DNA from: a virus
Reading direction: 5' to 3' (one strand)
Virus record (IMG/VR): IMGVR_UViG_3300032287_000467
Coordinates: 1 to 38,182 of that record
DNA length: 38,182 nt
Shown here: positions 1-6,855 of the stretch, piece after piece
How positions within the stretch are numbered: the first letter of the stretch is position 1
Layout: every line of letters starts with the position of its first letter
Translations under genes and position numbers: made by a program
Notes under the pieces: model-generated
Database searches by the model: none
What the model was told of the DNA's origin: nothing
Seen by the model: only the letters and a program-made list of their open reading frames with translations

Positions 1-2
1 CT

Positions 3-27
3 CTGGGCTATAAGGCTAATAACTTTA
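3..27. repeat. Direct terminal repeat, left copy (25 bp)
   Basis: Identical to 38158-38182. It contains a short imperfect internal repeat, GGCTATAA followed by GGCTAATAA. The two bases before it (CT) do not match those before the right copy (CTG), but one missing G would extend the match. It is either the overlap of a circular assembly or a true short terminal redundancy. Confidence 0.9.
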
Positions 28-83
28 AGTTTCTAACATTTTTGCAAAATTTTTTTCGTGCCAGAAATTTTTGACAACTATGT

Positions 84-539
84 TCATCCTAACGAACTGA
101 TGCGCATTACATAAGCATAGTCATCTTTTGTGTGGTCTATGCTTGGCTTCCCATATTGTCTGTACTTACCTTTCTTTTCCATTGCTGTTTTCAATGTATG
201 ACAGGATGTGCAAAGGCTTTGGAATATGTTGCGGTAGAACGCTTCCTCACCTATTTGCTGCCACGGAAACACATGGTCAACAGATGCAGCAGGAGTAACA
301 ATGCCACCGGACAAACATCCTGCACACATAGGTTCTTTACTAAGTTGTGCCTGTCTTAGTGTGCGCCATTGCCTAGTTTGGTACTTTAAAATAGCATCCT
401 TCCTATCTTGGCTCTTGTTATATTTGGTATGAAGGAATGTGTTCGTGCCACCATGATGCACACAATATCCTCCATACTTAGCCTTTACATTCTTACAACC
501 TAAACTATTACAGGTCTTGCGTGTAGGCACAGTAGGCAT
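84..539 (-). CDS. HNH homing-type endonuclease next to terminase
   Basis: 151-residue HNH nuclease. The core runs from about residue 70 to 126: a CxxC pair (C72, C75), the D88-H89 motif of the first beta strand, N104, and a second CxxCH (C110, C113, H114). The second Cys pair with the first should bind a structural zinc. An N-terminal Cys/His cluster (C10, C15, C26, H28, H29) may hold another zinc. In HK97-like phages an HNH protein encoded beside the terminase genes assists TerL cleavage at cos; on the circular map this gene is directly upstream of TerS, so that role is likely. Its start (539) overlaps the stop of the 120-residue gene by one base (TAATG). A free-standing homing nuclease is the alternative. 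Confidence 0.85.
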   Translation of the reverse strand: MPTVPTRKTCNSLGCKNVKAKYGGYCVHHGGTNTFLHTKYNKSQDRKDAILKYQTRQWRTLRQAQLSKEPMCAGCLSGGIVTPAASVDHVFPWQQIGEEAFYRNIFQSLCTSCHTLKTAMEKKGKYRQYGKPSIDHTKDDYAYVMRISSLG

Positions 540-901
540 TACTTGAATCTGCGCAGCATATACACTGTGCTGTCTATTAGTGCTGCTATCTCATCTAATA
601 TGTTCTGCAGTTCTGTGTCAGCAGGTAATTGCTTACGTATACGCAATAGGTATTCACTTAGTCCTATCATGTATTGCAATGGGTTGTTATGTGTTGCAAA
701 TGTATTGTCATACGTTTCAATAGTGCCGTATTTACCTTGATAGGCTTCTATCCATGAATCTATTAAATCCTCAACTCCTTCATAATACTTCTGTAATGCT
801 TTGTGTGCTGCATATGAATCTGTTTGTAAGTGCTGCATATGTGCGCAAGTAATGGAATGAAGCATTGTTGACGCAAATGCAATTACAGTTTTATCAGCCA
901 T
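539..901 (-). CDS. Helical phage protein, DUF5856-like
   Basis: 120 residues, almost entirely predicted alpha helix, with conserved-looking blocks FASTMLHS (9-16), AHKALQKYYEGVEDLIDSW (32-50) and EAYQGKYG (52-59). It resembles phage proteins grouped as DUF5856, sometimes annotated as Dps- or ferritin-like because of the helical bundle; I see no complete ferroxidase site. The start at 901 has an AAGGGG ribosome site 7 bases upstream, and the gene overlaps the preceding zinc-ribbon gene by 8 bases. It is co-transcribed with the dioxygenase and glycosyltransferase genes, but no function can be assigned. Confidence 0.75.
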   Translation of the reverse strand: MADKTVIAFASTMLHSITCAHMQHLQTDSYAAHKALQKYYEGVEDLIDSWIEAYQGKYGTIETYDNTFATHNNPLQYMIGLSEYLLRIRKQLPADTELQNILDEIAALIDSTVYMLRRFK

Positions 902-1148
902 TTAAATTCCCCTTAATAAAATTCTGGTTTTCACGCTTAGTTTTTAGCCGTTTACATTCACCTTTACATCCACAGTTCGGTTCGGTTTTCCAATCCGCTA
1001 CTGCTCCATACAATTCTATTCTTTCTGCTAGTTGTTTACGCATTATTTTGCAAGGCTCATCCAGTAATATCCTGTTCCGGCATCCGTTACATTCGTATTC
1101 GTATATGCCGCTATTACTATTACAATATTTGCAATCACCAGTAAGCAT
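894..1148 (-). CDS. Small zinc-ribbon protein
   Basis: 84 residues. C6-x2-C9 and C20-x2-C23 form a CxxC-x10-CxxC zinc ribbon; four more cysteines (C33, C59, C61, C65) could bind a second metal. The C-terminus is basic (KRLKTKR), suggesting nucleic acid contact. AAAGG lies 6 bases before the start. It overlaps the dioxygenase stop by 14 bases and the next gene by 8, so its translation is coupled to the modification cassette. I do not recognise the family; a DNA-binding accessory of the modification enzymes is only an inference. Confidence 0.7.
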   Translation of the reverse strand: MLTGDCKYCNSNSGIYEYECNGCRNRILLDEPCKIMRKQLAERIELYGAVADWKTEPNCGCKGECKRLKTKRENQNFIKGNLNG

Positions 1149-1926
1149 TGAAAGCCTTTAGCGGATAAAAGACCAAACTATTCCTGTAACCATCTTCACG
1201 AAGTGGAATGATAGGAGTAACACCATGTACGTTCCTCCAAGCAGGATAAACAAGCATAGAATTATCGGCAGAATCAACAGTAGCGGAATAATCAGGAATA
1301 GTTGTGTTACCGCCTTTAGCGTGACTCCGTTTTGCAATGATGACATTGACACATCCTTCCAAGTTTGCAGCATCCCGATGATAGTTTGCTGCGATGTTGT
1401 AATTGGAAATGCTGCTTGTAAACAAACGTCCGAATCTCCACTTAGGTGGAACTTTTTCTGTAATGATTTTTTCCTGTTTCTCATATACGGTCGGTGCAAT
1501 TTGACGTATGACTTCCTCGGATTCTTTGCAAGCAAGTAACATTGCTTTGATAAATGTTTCGGTAGATTTAACATTGTGAACGCTTGAAACCATCGGATAC
1601 GGTCTGCGCATATGTGGTTTCGGTGCGCATGAACCTATGATTGTGCTGAATTGTTTTATTACTTCATATTTAATAGTGCCGTTTTCGTTTGTTCCTATAG
1701 GACGTTTCCTATCCATGTAACTTTTAGGCACTCTGTCACTTAGCAATTCAGCGTTTGCTATTTCAATATACTGTTTTAATTTGTCAGGAATTTGCTTTAG
1801 GTAAAATCCTATTACTTCACCATCCGACACCAATAAAGAATCTTCCTTTATATTTGGTTCTATCTCGGAACACGTATCACCAATTTTTACAGTATGTGAC
1901 TTAGGAATTAAATCAATTGTTTTCAT
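1135..1926 (-). CDS. TET/JBP-type 2-oxoglutarate/Fe(II) dioxygenase
   Basis: 263 residues, C-terminal double-stranded beta-helix. The metal site reads H183-R184-D185 (HxD) and H234 (in WRNVHGVTP); R248 (in GYRNSLVFY) is in place to bind the 2-oxoglutarate carboxylate. The HRD triplet is the same as in animal TET enzymes, and the spacing to the distal His and Arg fits TET/JBP. Such phage enzymes oxidise 5-methylcytosine in DNA to 5-hydroxymethylcytosine and further, so that glycosyltransferases can decorate it. The gene starts at an ATGA overlap with the glycosyltransferase stop and ends inside the zinc-ribbon gene. All catalytic residues appear intact. A prolyl-hydroxylase-like protein oxygenase is the alternative, less likely given the neighbours. 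Confidence 0.8.
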   Translation of the reverse strand: MKTIDLIPKSHTVKIGDTCSEIEPNIKEDSLLVSDGEVIGFYLKQIPDKLKQYIEIANAELLSDRVPKSYMDRKRPIGTNENGTIKYEVIKQFSTIIGSCAPKPHMRRPYPMVSSVHNVKSTETFIKAMLLACKESEEVIRQIAPTVYEKQEKIITEKVPPKWRFGRLFTSSISNYNIAANYHRDAANLEGCVNVIIAKRSHAKGGNTTIPDYSATVDSADNSMLVYPAWRNVHGVTPIIPLREDGYRNSLVFYPLKAFNAYW

Positions 1927-2756
1927 AGCAATCCATTCCTTCTGCGCAATGTCGCAATGTTTTTGTCAGTTCCAAATAACTTAATATGCGTTCCATATTC
2001 CCATCCTGTTTTTTCTGCAATCTTAACCATAGGATTGTATTTATTTACAAGATACGCACATTCTTTACGTCTTAATTCTAATCTTTCTGCTGTGCTGCCA
2101 AATCCACCACTTGTATATCGTTGGAAGTAAGGAACTAACCAATTCAAAACCAATACATTCCTATGACGTACTAAATTTTCCGCTGTCCATGCTACATCAT
2201 CTATTAACTGCGCTCTTGTATCAAACGTGTAATTAGATTTTTTAACTAACCAAAATCTTCCGTCTGCTAATCCTCTATTGTTAAATTTCTTTTTTAAATT
2301 TAGCGGATTGTCATGTAAGCCAAATCCAATAAGATGTATTCCATTGTTTTCTGCTAACTCAATTAACTTAGGAAACATACTAAACATTTCTTTCAACTGC
2401 ATGGTGTTTTCATCACGCAATCTAAACTTATGTTGATTAGCAAAATTAATCGGTATAGTGTTGGACTTACTTAATATCCATTCCTTGGGGAAACTTCGCA
2501 CCTTGATAAAATCATCACACATAAATACAGCCCATTCACCTGTATCCATCATGTCTAATGCGCTATTCCTTTGGTACGCTAATCCTTTTCCATTGCCTGT
2601 TACTATGGCATTACCTTTACACGTTCCATGCTTAACAAACTTTTCAGCGTCATCTAAACTGTGTATCAATACATTATGCTTTATATCATTCTGATGTAAT
2701 GCAATGGATGTAGTAGCATTTTCAAAACGATTATAAAAAAATGTAAAGACTTTCAT
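1923..2756 (-). CDS. Glycosyltransferase, TET-associated (TAGT-like)
   Basis: 277 residues from the ATG at 2756, which overlaps the ParB-like stop as ATGA; an in-frame ATG at 2825 would lie deep inside that gene and is rejected. A GT-A-like layout is visible: an N-terminal beta strand (KVFTFFYNRF), a GKGLAYQRNSAL block (57-68), a DxD-like CDD at 80-82 for metal and nucleotide-sugar binding, and an acidic IDDVAW at 185-190. It resembles the TET-associated glycosyltransferases of phages, which attach a sugar to hydroxymethylcytosine in DNA. Its place between ParB-like and TET genes is the typical one. The sugar donor cannot be predicted. No sugar-nucleotide synthesis genes are present, so a host donor would be used. 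Confidence 0.72.
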   Translation of the reverse strand: MKVFTFFYNRFENATTSIALHQNDIKHNVLIHSLDDAEKFVKHGTCKGNAIVTGNGKGLAYQRNSALDMMDTGEWAVFMCDDFIKVRSFPKEWILSKSNTIPINFANQHKFRLRDENTMQLKEMFSMFPKLIELAENNGIHLIGFGLHDNPLNLKKKFNNRGLADGRFWLVKKSNYTFDTRAQLIDDVAWTAENLVRHRNVLVLNWLVPYFQRYTSGGFGSTAERLELRRKECAYLVNKYNPMVKIAEKTGWEYGTHIKLFGTDKNIATLRRRNGLL

Positions 2757-3355
2757 AGTTTGTCTTTTTCTTTGCGCAGGAAATCCATAATCATGTAACC
2801 AATGTATGCACCTTCTTCCCTCCAAAACTTAAACAGTTCTTGCGCTTCTTCATAGTGTTCTATTTCAAATTCTATTTGTATTGCTTTACGTACATTTTTT
2901 GCCATGTCATTGATTTCATCATCAAGATCATGGTCATCCAATACGGAATAATCTACGTTTGCTTTTTTCAATTCTGATGGGTCAAATGCAAGAAGTTCTA
3001 TATCCTGTCCTAAGGAACGTAATTCATCTATTTCCAACATCAATAGTTCTTCATCCCATCCTGCATTAAGTGCAATTTTATTATCCGCAATGACATACAT
3101 CCTTCTTTGTGTTTCCGTCATGTCACTGCCATCAACAGTTGGAACTTCTTCTATTCCCAAACGTAATGCAGCAAGGACACGACCATGACCTGCAATGATT
3201 CCATTTTCACCGTCCACTAAAATAGACTGACGGAATCCAAACTCACGGATGGATGATGCTATTTGGTTTATCTGCGCATCGCTGTGTGTACGACTATTAC
3301 GTGCGTAAGGAATTAAAGAATTGGTAGGCTTATAAACTATTTTCAGTTTGTTCAT
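2753..3355 (-). CDS. ParB-like nuclease-domain protein
   Basis: 200 residues. The N-terminal ParB/sulfiredoxin-type domain (about 5-75) is clear: SLIPYARNSRTHS, the helix QINQIASSIREFGF and the GHGR box at 56-59. The ADNKIALNAGWD segment (90-101) follows, as in phage ParB-methylase fusions, but here no methylase domain follows: the C-terminal half (about 115-200) is acidic and helical. Stand-alone ParB-like proteins are known companions of phage TET and glycosyltransferase genes. There is no ParA gene, so partition is unlikely. AGAAG precedes the start. The gene overlaps the winged-helix gene by 26 bases and the glycosyltransferase by 4. Confidence 0.85.
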   Translation of the reverse strand: MNKLKIVYKPTNSLIPYARNSRTHSDAQINQIASSIREFGFRQSILVDGENGIIAGHGRVLAALRLGIEEVPTVDGSDMTETQRRMYVIADNKIALNAGWDEELLMLEIDELRSLGQDIELLAFDPSELKKANVDYSVLDDHDLDDEINDMAKNVRKAIQIEFEIEHYEEAQELFKFWREEGAYIGYMIMDFLRKEKDKL

Positions 3356-3593
3356 TGGCTTCTTTCGGTAATCGTTTAGTGTGGTATGTGTATTCCCATA
3401 CTTGTTTACGTCCTACGTTTACTGCATTGGGAATTAGTTTGCGAGTCAAATATCTTTGCCGCATTAAATAATTTAGTGCCATAGAAACTTCGCTCCCTTT
3501 TAAATCTGGAGCCTGTTCTAGGATTTGTGTAAGAGTAAGGACAGGATTGTAACTCTTGAAGATGGTGCGAACTTTAGAACTTGCATTAGGCAT
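3330..3593 (-). CDS. Small winged-helix-like DNA-binding protein
   Basis: 87 residues. The middle reads like a winged helix: helix LTLTQILEQAP (19-29), recognition-type helix GSEVSMALNYLMRQRYLTRK (33-52), then a beta wing ending in GRKQVWEYTYH. It is the first gene of the modification cassette, so it may regulate the cassette or the switch to late genes. The ATG follows directly after a hairpin and T-tract; the only Shine-Dalgarno-like run (AGGGG, 7 bases upstream) lies inside the hairpin. Family not recognised. Confidence 0.65.
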   Translation of the reverse strand: MPNASSKVRTIFKSYNPVLTLTQILEQAPDLKGSEVSMALNYLMRQRYLTRKLIPNAVNVGRKQVWEYTYHTKRLPKEANEQTENSL

Positions 3594-3620
3594 AAAAAAT
3601 CCCCTGTACTATGACAGGGG
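3594..3620 (-). terminator. Hairpin plus U-tract that also holds the ribosome site of the next gene
   Basis: Arms CCCCTGT (3601-3607) and ACAGGGG (3614-3620) pair perfectly over 7 bp with a 6-base loop. On the minus strand the hairpin is followed by ATTTTTT and then at once by the ATG at 3593. It has the form of an intrinsic terminator between the DUF932 gene and the modification cassette; the AGGGG in the second arm is also the only visible ribosome site of the downstream gene. Confidence 0.75.
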
Positions 3621-3647
3621 ACGATAATACTACTTCTGTAATGTATG

Positions 3648-4610
3648 TCAAGCAGTAAGCAAACGTAAGGCATCGGACTTCATGGAATCACCACCACCGA
3701 ACCAAGTGTTGTTCAAGCGTGCGTCTGGTGTGCGTGCCGGATGATGATGGTCAAAGTATTCTGTGACAGCATTTAGCATTCCCCATTTCGTTTGACCTGC
3801 ATACTCTATACCTACTGCTTCCAACTGGAACAAATCCATGATCTTGCGATATCCACGATTTTTTGTGAAATCATATTTATCGTCACGTAACTGCGCATTG
3901 GTAAGGACTAACTTCTTTACAAACTCTGCAGCATATGAAGTTGTAATCTTTTGTTTCTTTAGTTCCTTAGCAACATCCATGAACGCACCAAATGATTCCA
4001 CTGCGCTACCTAATTTGGCTTTAATAATTTCATGGTTGAATTCTGTTAAGTGATTAAAGGAAACCATGTTTTCATTGTTCTTTGTTGCAAAAGAAAGTGT
4101 ATTGTTACATACAACACGTATGGTAGTGAAACGTGCAGTTGTAGCCAATGAACGGTCACAGGATGTGGAAAGCAGCAAGTAACCGCCAACATTGTCGCCT
4201 TTAGAAACTTCCCCGAACTTGCCTGTTTCAGCCAATGCCCATAAGCGTTTACCGCCAAATAAAGTTCCTGCTGTATGCAATCTAAAACCATTTTCCGCTA
4301 CCAAGTCATTGAAAAAATCTAATACTTGTGCAGGTTGAACAGGTTTGTAACGTGCGCTAACTACAGACAATGGCAAGTTGTTGTCCGAACGGTACTGCAC
4401 AAAGCGTTCAGGAATGATTGTTGTGTTGCCGGATGCAGGTGTGAACTGACATTCTGTTTGCTCTATTGTCCAGTCCATTCCTGCTGCTTTGCGCCACGTT
4501 TCCATATCCGCATTTGCATCAAGTTGCTGTCCTAAACCATGCCACGGAACTTCACCTACAAATGCGTGTTCCACGTAACCATCTTCTCTAGTTGTCAATT
4601 GGTGTGCCAT
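3648..4610 (-). CDS. DUF932 phage/plasmid-like protein
   Basis: 320 residues. It matches the phage/plasmid protein family DUF932 (TIGR03299 type): the N-terminal HAFVGEVPWHGLG motif, the middle RYKPVQPAQVLDFFNDLV, then SCDRSLATTARFTTIRVVCNNTL and a C-terminal TPDARLNNTWFGGG. The biochemical role of the family is unknown; it is common in early regions of phages and on plasmids. AAGGA lies 8 bases before the ATG. The stop is followed by the hairpin at 3594-3620, suggesting the end of a transcription unit that begins further right. Confidence 0.9.
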   Translation of the reverse strand: MAHQLTTREDGYVEHAFVGEVPWHGLGQQLDANADMETWRKAAGMDWTIEQTECQFTPASGNTTIIPERFVQYRSDNNLPLSVVSARYKPVQPAQVLDFFNDLVAENGFRLHTAGTLFGGKRLWALAETGKFGEVSKGDNVGGYLLLSTSCDRSLATTARFTTIRVVCNNTLSFATKNNENMVSFNHLTEFNHEIIKAKLGSAVESFGAFMDVAKELKKQKITTSYAAEFVKKLVLTNAQLRDDKYDFTKNRGYRKIMDLFQLEAVGIEYAGQTKWGMLNAVTEYFDHHHPARTPDARLNNTWFGGGDSMKSDALRLLTA

Positions 4611-4640
4611 TATAAATTTCCTTTCAGTGAAATTAGTTTG

Positions 4641-5096
4641 TTACCAAGATGCGTAATACTCAAAATAAATGTGGTCGTCTTTGCTTGCTTCCGCAATTGC
4701 TGCTTCCAGTTGTTCTATAGTTATGCGGATGTCATGCCAATAACCATCGTCATACTCTGTGCTGCCAAAAAAGAATCCACCTTGTGTAGGCAACAACTTG
4801 GAAGCAAGAATTTCATTTCTTGACTGCTCAACCTGTTTGCACTTTTCCAATAGATTTTCTAAATCCTCTGTGCTGACGTAATAGGTTTTGCAATCATCCT
4901 CACCATCCTGCACATTTTCAACAAACCATGCATGGATTGCGTTTGCTTTGCGCCAATATGCTGCTTCATAGGTCAACTCCAATGGCTTCATTGTTCCTCT
5001 TGGCGCAATGGATTCTATTTCCGCAATTACATCCTTATCTTCCGCACGATGTGGTGACAAATACCGTTTCGCTTTTAAATACATATCCAATCCCAT
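4641..5096 (-). CDS. Conserved phage protein (MGLDMYL type)
   Basis: 151 residues from the second of two nearby ATGs: GGAG is 7 bases before the ATG at 5096 but only 1 base before the one at 5102. It begins MGLDMYL, has the central block EAAYWRKANAIHAWFVENVQ with a following acid-Cys stretch, and a C-terminal LLPTQGGFFFGSTEYDDGYW. Proteins with these blocks are frequent in phages of Gram-negative bacteria and have no known function. Soluble; no membrane segment. Its ribosome site overlaps the stop codon of the small membrane gene upstream (TAAGGAG), so the two are coupled. Confidence 0.8.
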   Translation of the reverse strand: MGLDMYLKAKRYLSPHRAEDKDVIAEIESIAPRGTMKPLELTYEAAYWRKANAIHAWFVENVQDGEDDCKTYYVSTEDLENLLEKCKQVEQSRNEILASKLLPTQGGFFFGSTEYDDGYWHDIRITIEQLEAAIAEASKDDHIYFEYYASW

Positions 5097-5107
5097 TTCC
5101 ATTCTCC

Positions 5108-5236
5108 TTAAAAATAAAATTTAACAACTGCGTCAACGTACTGCATAAAAGTCATGTCCAATACCCACAAAGCAAGCAAAAAACCAATGGTGGACACAAC
5201 AAAGAAGCAAAATAAAAAGTCCAAAATTTTGGTCAT
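5108..5236 (-). CDS. 42-residue single-pass membrane protein
   Basis: A very short gene: ATG at 5236 overlaps the stop of the preceding gene as ATGA, and the TAA at 5110-5108 is part of the ribosome site of the next gene. The protein starts MTKILDFLFCFF and has one hydrophobic stretch from about residue 5 to 26 (ending FLLALWVL), followed by a short tail with charged and aromatic residues. The tight coupling on both sides is the main evidence that it is real. Function unknown; small membrane proteins of this kind often act on host functions or superinfection, which is only a guess here. Confidence 0.65.
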   Translation of the reverse strand: MTKILDFLFCFFVVSTIGFLLALWVLDMTFMQYVDAVVKFYF

Positions 5237-5427
5237 GGTGTGTCACTTTCTATTTTCCAAATTACTTTGTTCAAAATGTGTTGCAACTGCTTGATTTCCT
5301 TTACATCCGCAAGCATTGGATTTTTTTCAATCAGGTCATACAACAAGCAGGACGCATCGCTTGCACCATCGTAAACAACACCTAACAATTCCAATACTTC
5401 TTGTGTGCTAATTTCTAATTCAGGCAT
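5233..5427 (-). CDS. Small acidic helical protein, unknown function
   Basis: 64 residues from the ATG at 5427, which has GGGG 7 bases upstream; the ATG at 5433 sits only 1 base from that run and is less likely. Sequence is acidic and helical (PELEISTQEVLELLGVV, then KEIKQLQHILNKVIWKIE). No known motif. Its stop overlaps the start of the 42-residue membrane protein gene (ATGA), so both are translated together. Confidence 0.65.
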   Translation of the reverse strand: MPELEISTQEVLELLGVVYDGASDASCLLYDLIEKNPMLADVKEIKQLQHILNKVIWKIESDTP

Positions 5428-5447
5428 TTTCATTCCCCTTTTTTAAA

Positions 5448-5588
5448 TTAAGCGAGCCAGATGTGAATTGCTGTGGCATTTGGATGTACTCTTAAAATCA
5501 TTTCCTGTACACGTTCCCTTGATGCAGCCCAAAATTCTCCGGCTTGATTTTTGTAATCAGCGTGATAATTAAAATAAAATAATTTCAT
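5448..5588 (-). CDS. 46-residue protein, unknown function
   Basis: A short gene with ATG at 5588, GGGG 8 bases upstream and TAA at 5450-5448. The product is rich in aromatic residues at the N-terminus (MKLFYFNYHADY), then an amphipathic helix (EFWAASRERVQEMILRV) and a hydrophobic end (AIHIWLA). It fills an otherwise empty 160-base gap in a tightly packed operon and has a ribosome site like its neighbours, which supports it. No family recognised. Confidence 0.6.
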   Translation of the reverse strand: MKLFYFNYHADYKNQAGEFWAASRERVQEMILRVHPNATAIHIWLA

Positions 5589-5603
5589 TTTGTAATCCCC
5601 TTT

Positions 5604-5837
5604 TTATCTGACGTACCACTTACCTACATTGGTTCTAACTTTCAAACCACCTTTAGGACCAATGGTTGCAACAACAATTTTCGGGTCACCAAAAAATAAA
5701 TCGTTTTCTGTGCCACCTGCCACAATTACTGATTGACCACAAAGTTCTATTTTGAAAAAAGGATGTTCCCAAACTGAGCATCTGTTTGCCAAAATGCGTG
5801 TCAAGTTTTGTAATCTTTTGATTTGTTTTGCGTTCAT
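5604..5837 (-). CDS. Small basic protein, unknown function
   Basis: 77 residues; GGGG lies 6 bases before the ATG. The N-terminus is a basic helix (AKQIKRLQNLTRILANR), the rest beta-rich with GPKGGLKVRTNVGKWYV at the end. No catalytic motif seen. It belongs to the run of small genes between 5108 and 6039, which share direction, spacing and ribosome-site type and probably one transcript. Confidence 0.6.
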   Translation of the reverse strand: MNAKQIKRLQNLTRILANRCSVWEHPFFKIELCGQSVIVAGGTENDLFFGDPKIVVATIGPKGGLKVRTNVGKWYVR

Positions 5838-5847
5838 GCTGTTCCCC

Positions 5848-6039
5848 TTAAAATGTGAAATCTACAAAAACATTTTTGTCTGCTTTGATGTAAACAACTT
5901 TGCAGATATCGGCGAACGCATGGCAAGCAAATGCTTTGGACTGCTTGCAATATTCGCCACGAACGTAAACGATGTTGCTACATTCGGTGCGCTTTAAGAA
6001 TTCGCCTTTTGGCACATTGCGTACTTGCTGTGGGTACAT
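5848..6039 (-). CDS. Small conserved phage protein, unknown function
   Basis: 63 residues from the ATG at 6039, preceded by AAAGGA at proper distance; an upstream in-frame ATG at 6102 lacks such a site. The pattern VPKGEFLKR, then VYVRGEYCKQSKAFACHAFADICKV and an ending VFVDFTF is common in small phage proteins (a short beta barrel by appearance) with no known role. It is the first gene after the non-coding stretch at 6040-6444, so it should lie just downstream of any promoter there. Confidence 0.65.
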   Translation of the reverse strand: MYPQQVRNVPKGEFLKRTECSNIVYVRGEYCKQSKAFACHAFADICKVVYIKADKNVFVDFTF

Positions 6040-6444
6040 GGTGTTTTCCTTTCGTGTATTGTGTTGTTTGTTTTGCAACAGTTTGTGACTTGTTTTCGCC
6101 ACAAAGTAATAGTGCCACGAATTAAGATTGTTGCAAACTAAAATAATACATTTAATCCAAATAGTTTTCTGGCTATTTTGGCAACTTTTCAGGCTCGTAT
6201 TTAGGCTGAATTTGCGGACTTTTGGGACGATTTTGGAGTTTTGTATGCTTTGCCTTAACCTGCCGACCGTTTTACGTATGGTGAAGGTTCGGTCAAAAAC
6301 TGGTAACGGTGGAGCAGTTTGGAGGTATTGCGGGAAAGGGAGGGGAAATGTGCCTGAAAGCGGGTCATAACTCCGAATCCTTGCGGATTACACACATTTC
6401 CCCAAAAAAGTAACAGAGGAGATTACAGCATAGCAGCAAACAAA
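6040..6444. other. About 400 bases without a convincing gene
   Basis: The longest gap in the genome. The right part is locally G+C-rich (32 of 60 bases at 6301-6360) against an AT-rich background. It holds an 11-bp inverted repeat with small inner hairpins. On the minus strand a 37-codon frame (6368-6255) starts at an ATGA overlap with a 10-codon frame, but its GGAG is only 2 bases from the ATG, so I do not call it. Near 6120 a minus-strand TTGCAA with TATTAC 19 bases on is a weak promoter candidate for the small-gene run. It could be a replication origin, a control region or transferred DNA. Confidence 0.5.
6342..6403. repeat. Perfect 11-bp inverted repeat with inner hairpin
   Basis: GGGGAAATGTG (6342-6352) and CACATTTCCCC (6393-6403) are exact reverse complements 40 bases apart. 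Between them AATCC (6376-6380) and GGATT (6385-6389) can form a small hairpin, with TCCG/CGGA as an alternative. No U-tract follows on either strand in the right place, so it is not a simple terminator. It may be a structured RNA or a protein-binding site. Confidence 0.7.
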
Positions 6445-6855
6445 TTAAAACGGAATATCGTCCTCCGCATATGGCTCAAATTTTTCGGCACTTTCCGCTT
6501 CCTGTTTTTTGGTATCAGGTTCTGCATACTTTGCGGAATCCTTTCCACCTAACATTTGCAAAGTATCCGCAATGATTTTTGTTCCATACTTTTCAATACC
6601 ATCTTTGCCTGTATATTTTTCTGTGCGCATTCTGCCGGAAATATAAACCTGCGAACCTTTCTTTAAATACTGCGCAGCAATTTCGCCTAATTTGCCAAAT
6701 ACAGTTACGTTAATCCATTCCGTTCCTTCTTTGGTTTTTGTTTTCCATCCGCAAGCAAGGGAAAAATTTGCGACCGCATCACCTTGTCCTGCAAATCGCA
6801 ATTCCACGTCTTTACCTAAACGTCCTATGAATTGGCATTGGTTTAAATCGTTCAT
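6445..6855 (-). CDS. ssb: Single-stranded DNA-binding protein
   Basis: 136 residues. Typical bacterial/phage SSB: OB fold at about 1-105 (NQCQFIGRLGKDVELRF, then WINVTVFGKLGEIAAQYLKKGSQVYISGRMRTEKYTGKDG as separate known blocks), an acidic disordered linker and the C-terminal tip DDIPF, which in SSBs docks partner repair and replication proteins. It coats single-stranded DNA during replication and recombination. The ATG at 6855 overlaps the exonuclease stop as ATGA, placing SSB, exonuclease and ERF in one recombination operon. Confidence 0.95.
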   Translation of the reverse strand: MNDLNQCQFIGRLGKDVELRFAGQGDAVANFSLACGWKTKTKEGTEWINVTVFGKLGEIAAQYLKKGSQVYISGRMRTEKYTGKDGIEKYGTKIIADTLQMLGGKDSAKYAEPDTKKQEAESAEKFEPYAEDDIPF